Positions 63,231 to 64,000 of a stretch of 64,000 nucleotides of DNA are shown piece by piece. Every line of letters begins with the position of its first letter. Positions within the stretch are counted from its first letter, which is position 1. Below the pieces are notes generated by a model. It saw only the letters and a list, made by a program, of their open reading frames with translations. It had not been told where the DNA came from and did not search any database. The stretch is from Istiophorus platypterus. Taxonomy: Eukaryota; Chordata; Actinopteri; Istiophoriformes; Istiophoridae. A program made the translations under genes and the position numbers. The DNA is taken from contig CM029131.1 in the NCBI GenBank assembly GCA_016859345.1, forward strand, positions 6,927,320 to 6,991,319, written 5' to 3'.

Positions 63231-64000
63231 TTTATAACCTTGTTTTTATTCAAGATCACTTGGTAAACCTTGGAAACGCATGCAAGTAATGGGAGTTAAA
63301 ACAGAGATGTTTTTTTGTATTTTAGCAAGTGAAATGTAGACTATACTGTAACTATCTCCCCTGTAATATCATGCTCGAAGACATGTATTTTTATACTGTT
63401 TCTATCTGTTGGCCATAATTTATGACGTATGTGGTCCAGCGACAGTTTTCTCCATAAATGCTTTTTATTTCTTTGTGAGCTCTCTGTGAAAGCGGGGAAG
63501 TTGAGGAAATCCATAAGGAGCAATTAGAGACGACTTACTGTGAGTCACATGAATTTGATATTTGTCTGTAGGCCCATGTAGCGCCGATGATGCAGGATGA
63601 CAGCAAAACTGTCCAATAAATGACTCATCTCTAGGTCCACACGTTCACAGCTCTTCCATTGTAGAAAGCGGCCGTGATCATGAATAGAACCAGGATTAAA
63701 CTGCATCAGGCAATAATTTTTGTCTTTGGTTTGGACCAAATGAACCAAAAGACTTGGTTTGATTACTCGGATGGTTTGGTGCCCGAGTGCTATGCAGTAA
63801 ACAAATTATATAAAAAAGGCACAAGTTCAATCCTAGTGGGTAATAAAAGAAATAACTTCAATCTTCAGATGTATGAGGCATCAGCATCAGTTTTTCATAA
63901 GTTGCAAGTATGACTAGGTTTCAGACATTTTTATGCTTTTGAATCGTCAATTGCCATTCTCATCACCCCTCTTGATCTCTTTCTCTGTTGAAAGGAGTCC
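63231..64000. other. End of window, no feature recognised
   Basis: AT-rich unique sequence. Short frames on both strands at 63341-63913 have no recognisable content. Confidence 0.6.

Noticed and set aside
57422..64000. Further PARD3B exons (aPKC-binding region, coiled coil) after the tail
   Set aside because: Read for the conserved KKSSSLESLQTAVAEV and FRAAIDKSYD words and not found. They may lie beyond the window.

Overview
This is a stretch of vertebrate, almost certainly teleost fish, genomic DNA. The signs are small phase-compatible exons in long introns, GT-AG splice sites throughout, very dense (CA/TG)n microsatellites and two decayed Tc1-like transposons. No prokaryotic gene organisation is present. 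The species cannot be named from the sequence.

The window holds one recognisable gene on the + strand, a par-3 family cell polarity scaffold of the PARD3B (Par3L) type. Ten exons are supported: 20540-20714, 29500-29606, 35023-35105, 38824-38910, 39182-39307, 40713-41176, 44062-44190, 51603-51791, 55044-55214 and 56579 onward. They cover the end of the N-terminal oligomerisation module, the conserved RRSSD region, PDZ1 (three exons), the two ends of PDZ2, all of PDZ3 (two exons) and a C-terminal exon. The wording of PDZ1 and PDZ3 matches PARD3B rather than PARD3. The start of the gene lies upstream of the window.

Two things in the gene are unusual. First, the exon for the front half of PDZ2 should lie between 41177 and 44061, and I could not find an intact copy. 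A GC-rich stretch at 43179-43285 has good splice sites, the required phase and a short VVTRE match, but does not encode a normal PDZ fold. It could be a damaged, mis-assembled or replaced exon. Second, the last exon does not have to stop at its consensus donor at 56665/56666. The frame stays open for another 251 codons to a TGA at 57419-57421, and a polyadenylation signal with a GU-rich element follows at about 58130-58170. This would give a PARD3B isoform that ends just after PDZ3, without the usual aPKC-binding region, and carries a 281-residue tail with four YxxGF/Y-type repeats and an SH3-ligand-like PPLPRR motif. It is the best candidate here for something undescribed.

The rest is intron or downstream DNA. 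It holds microsatellites, a Tc1-like element with terminal inverted repeats and TA flanks (10902-12440), a second Tc1-like remnant (about 62165-63230), a decayed interspersed repeat (about 46960-47240), a perfect 14-bp hairpin (41882-41913), and three perfect DR1 nuclear-receptor motifs (16360, 27212, 47384). Some low-repeat stretches look like conserved non-coding elements, but that needs comparison with other fish. No RNA gene, CRISPR array or second protein gene was seen.
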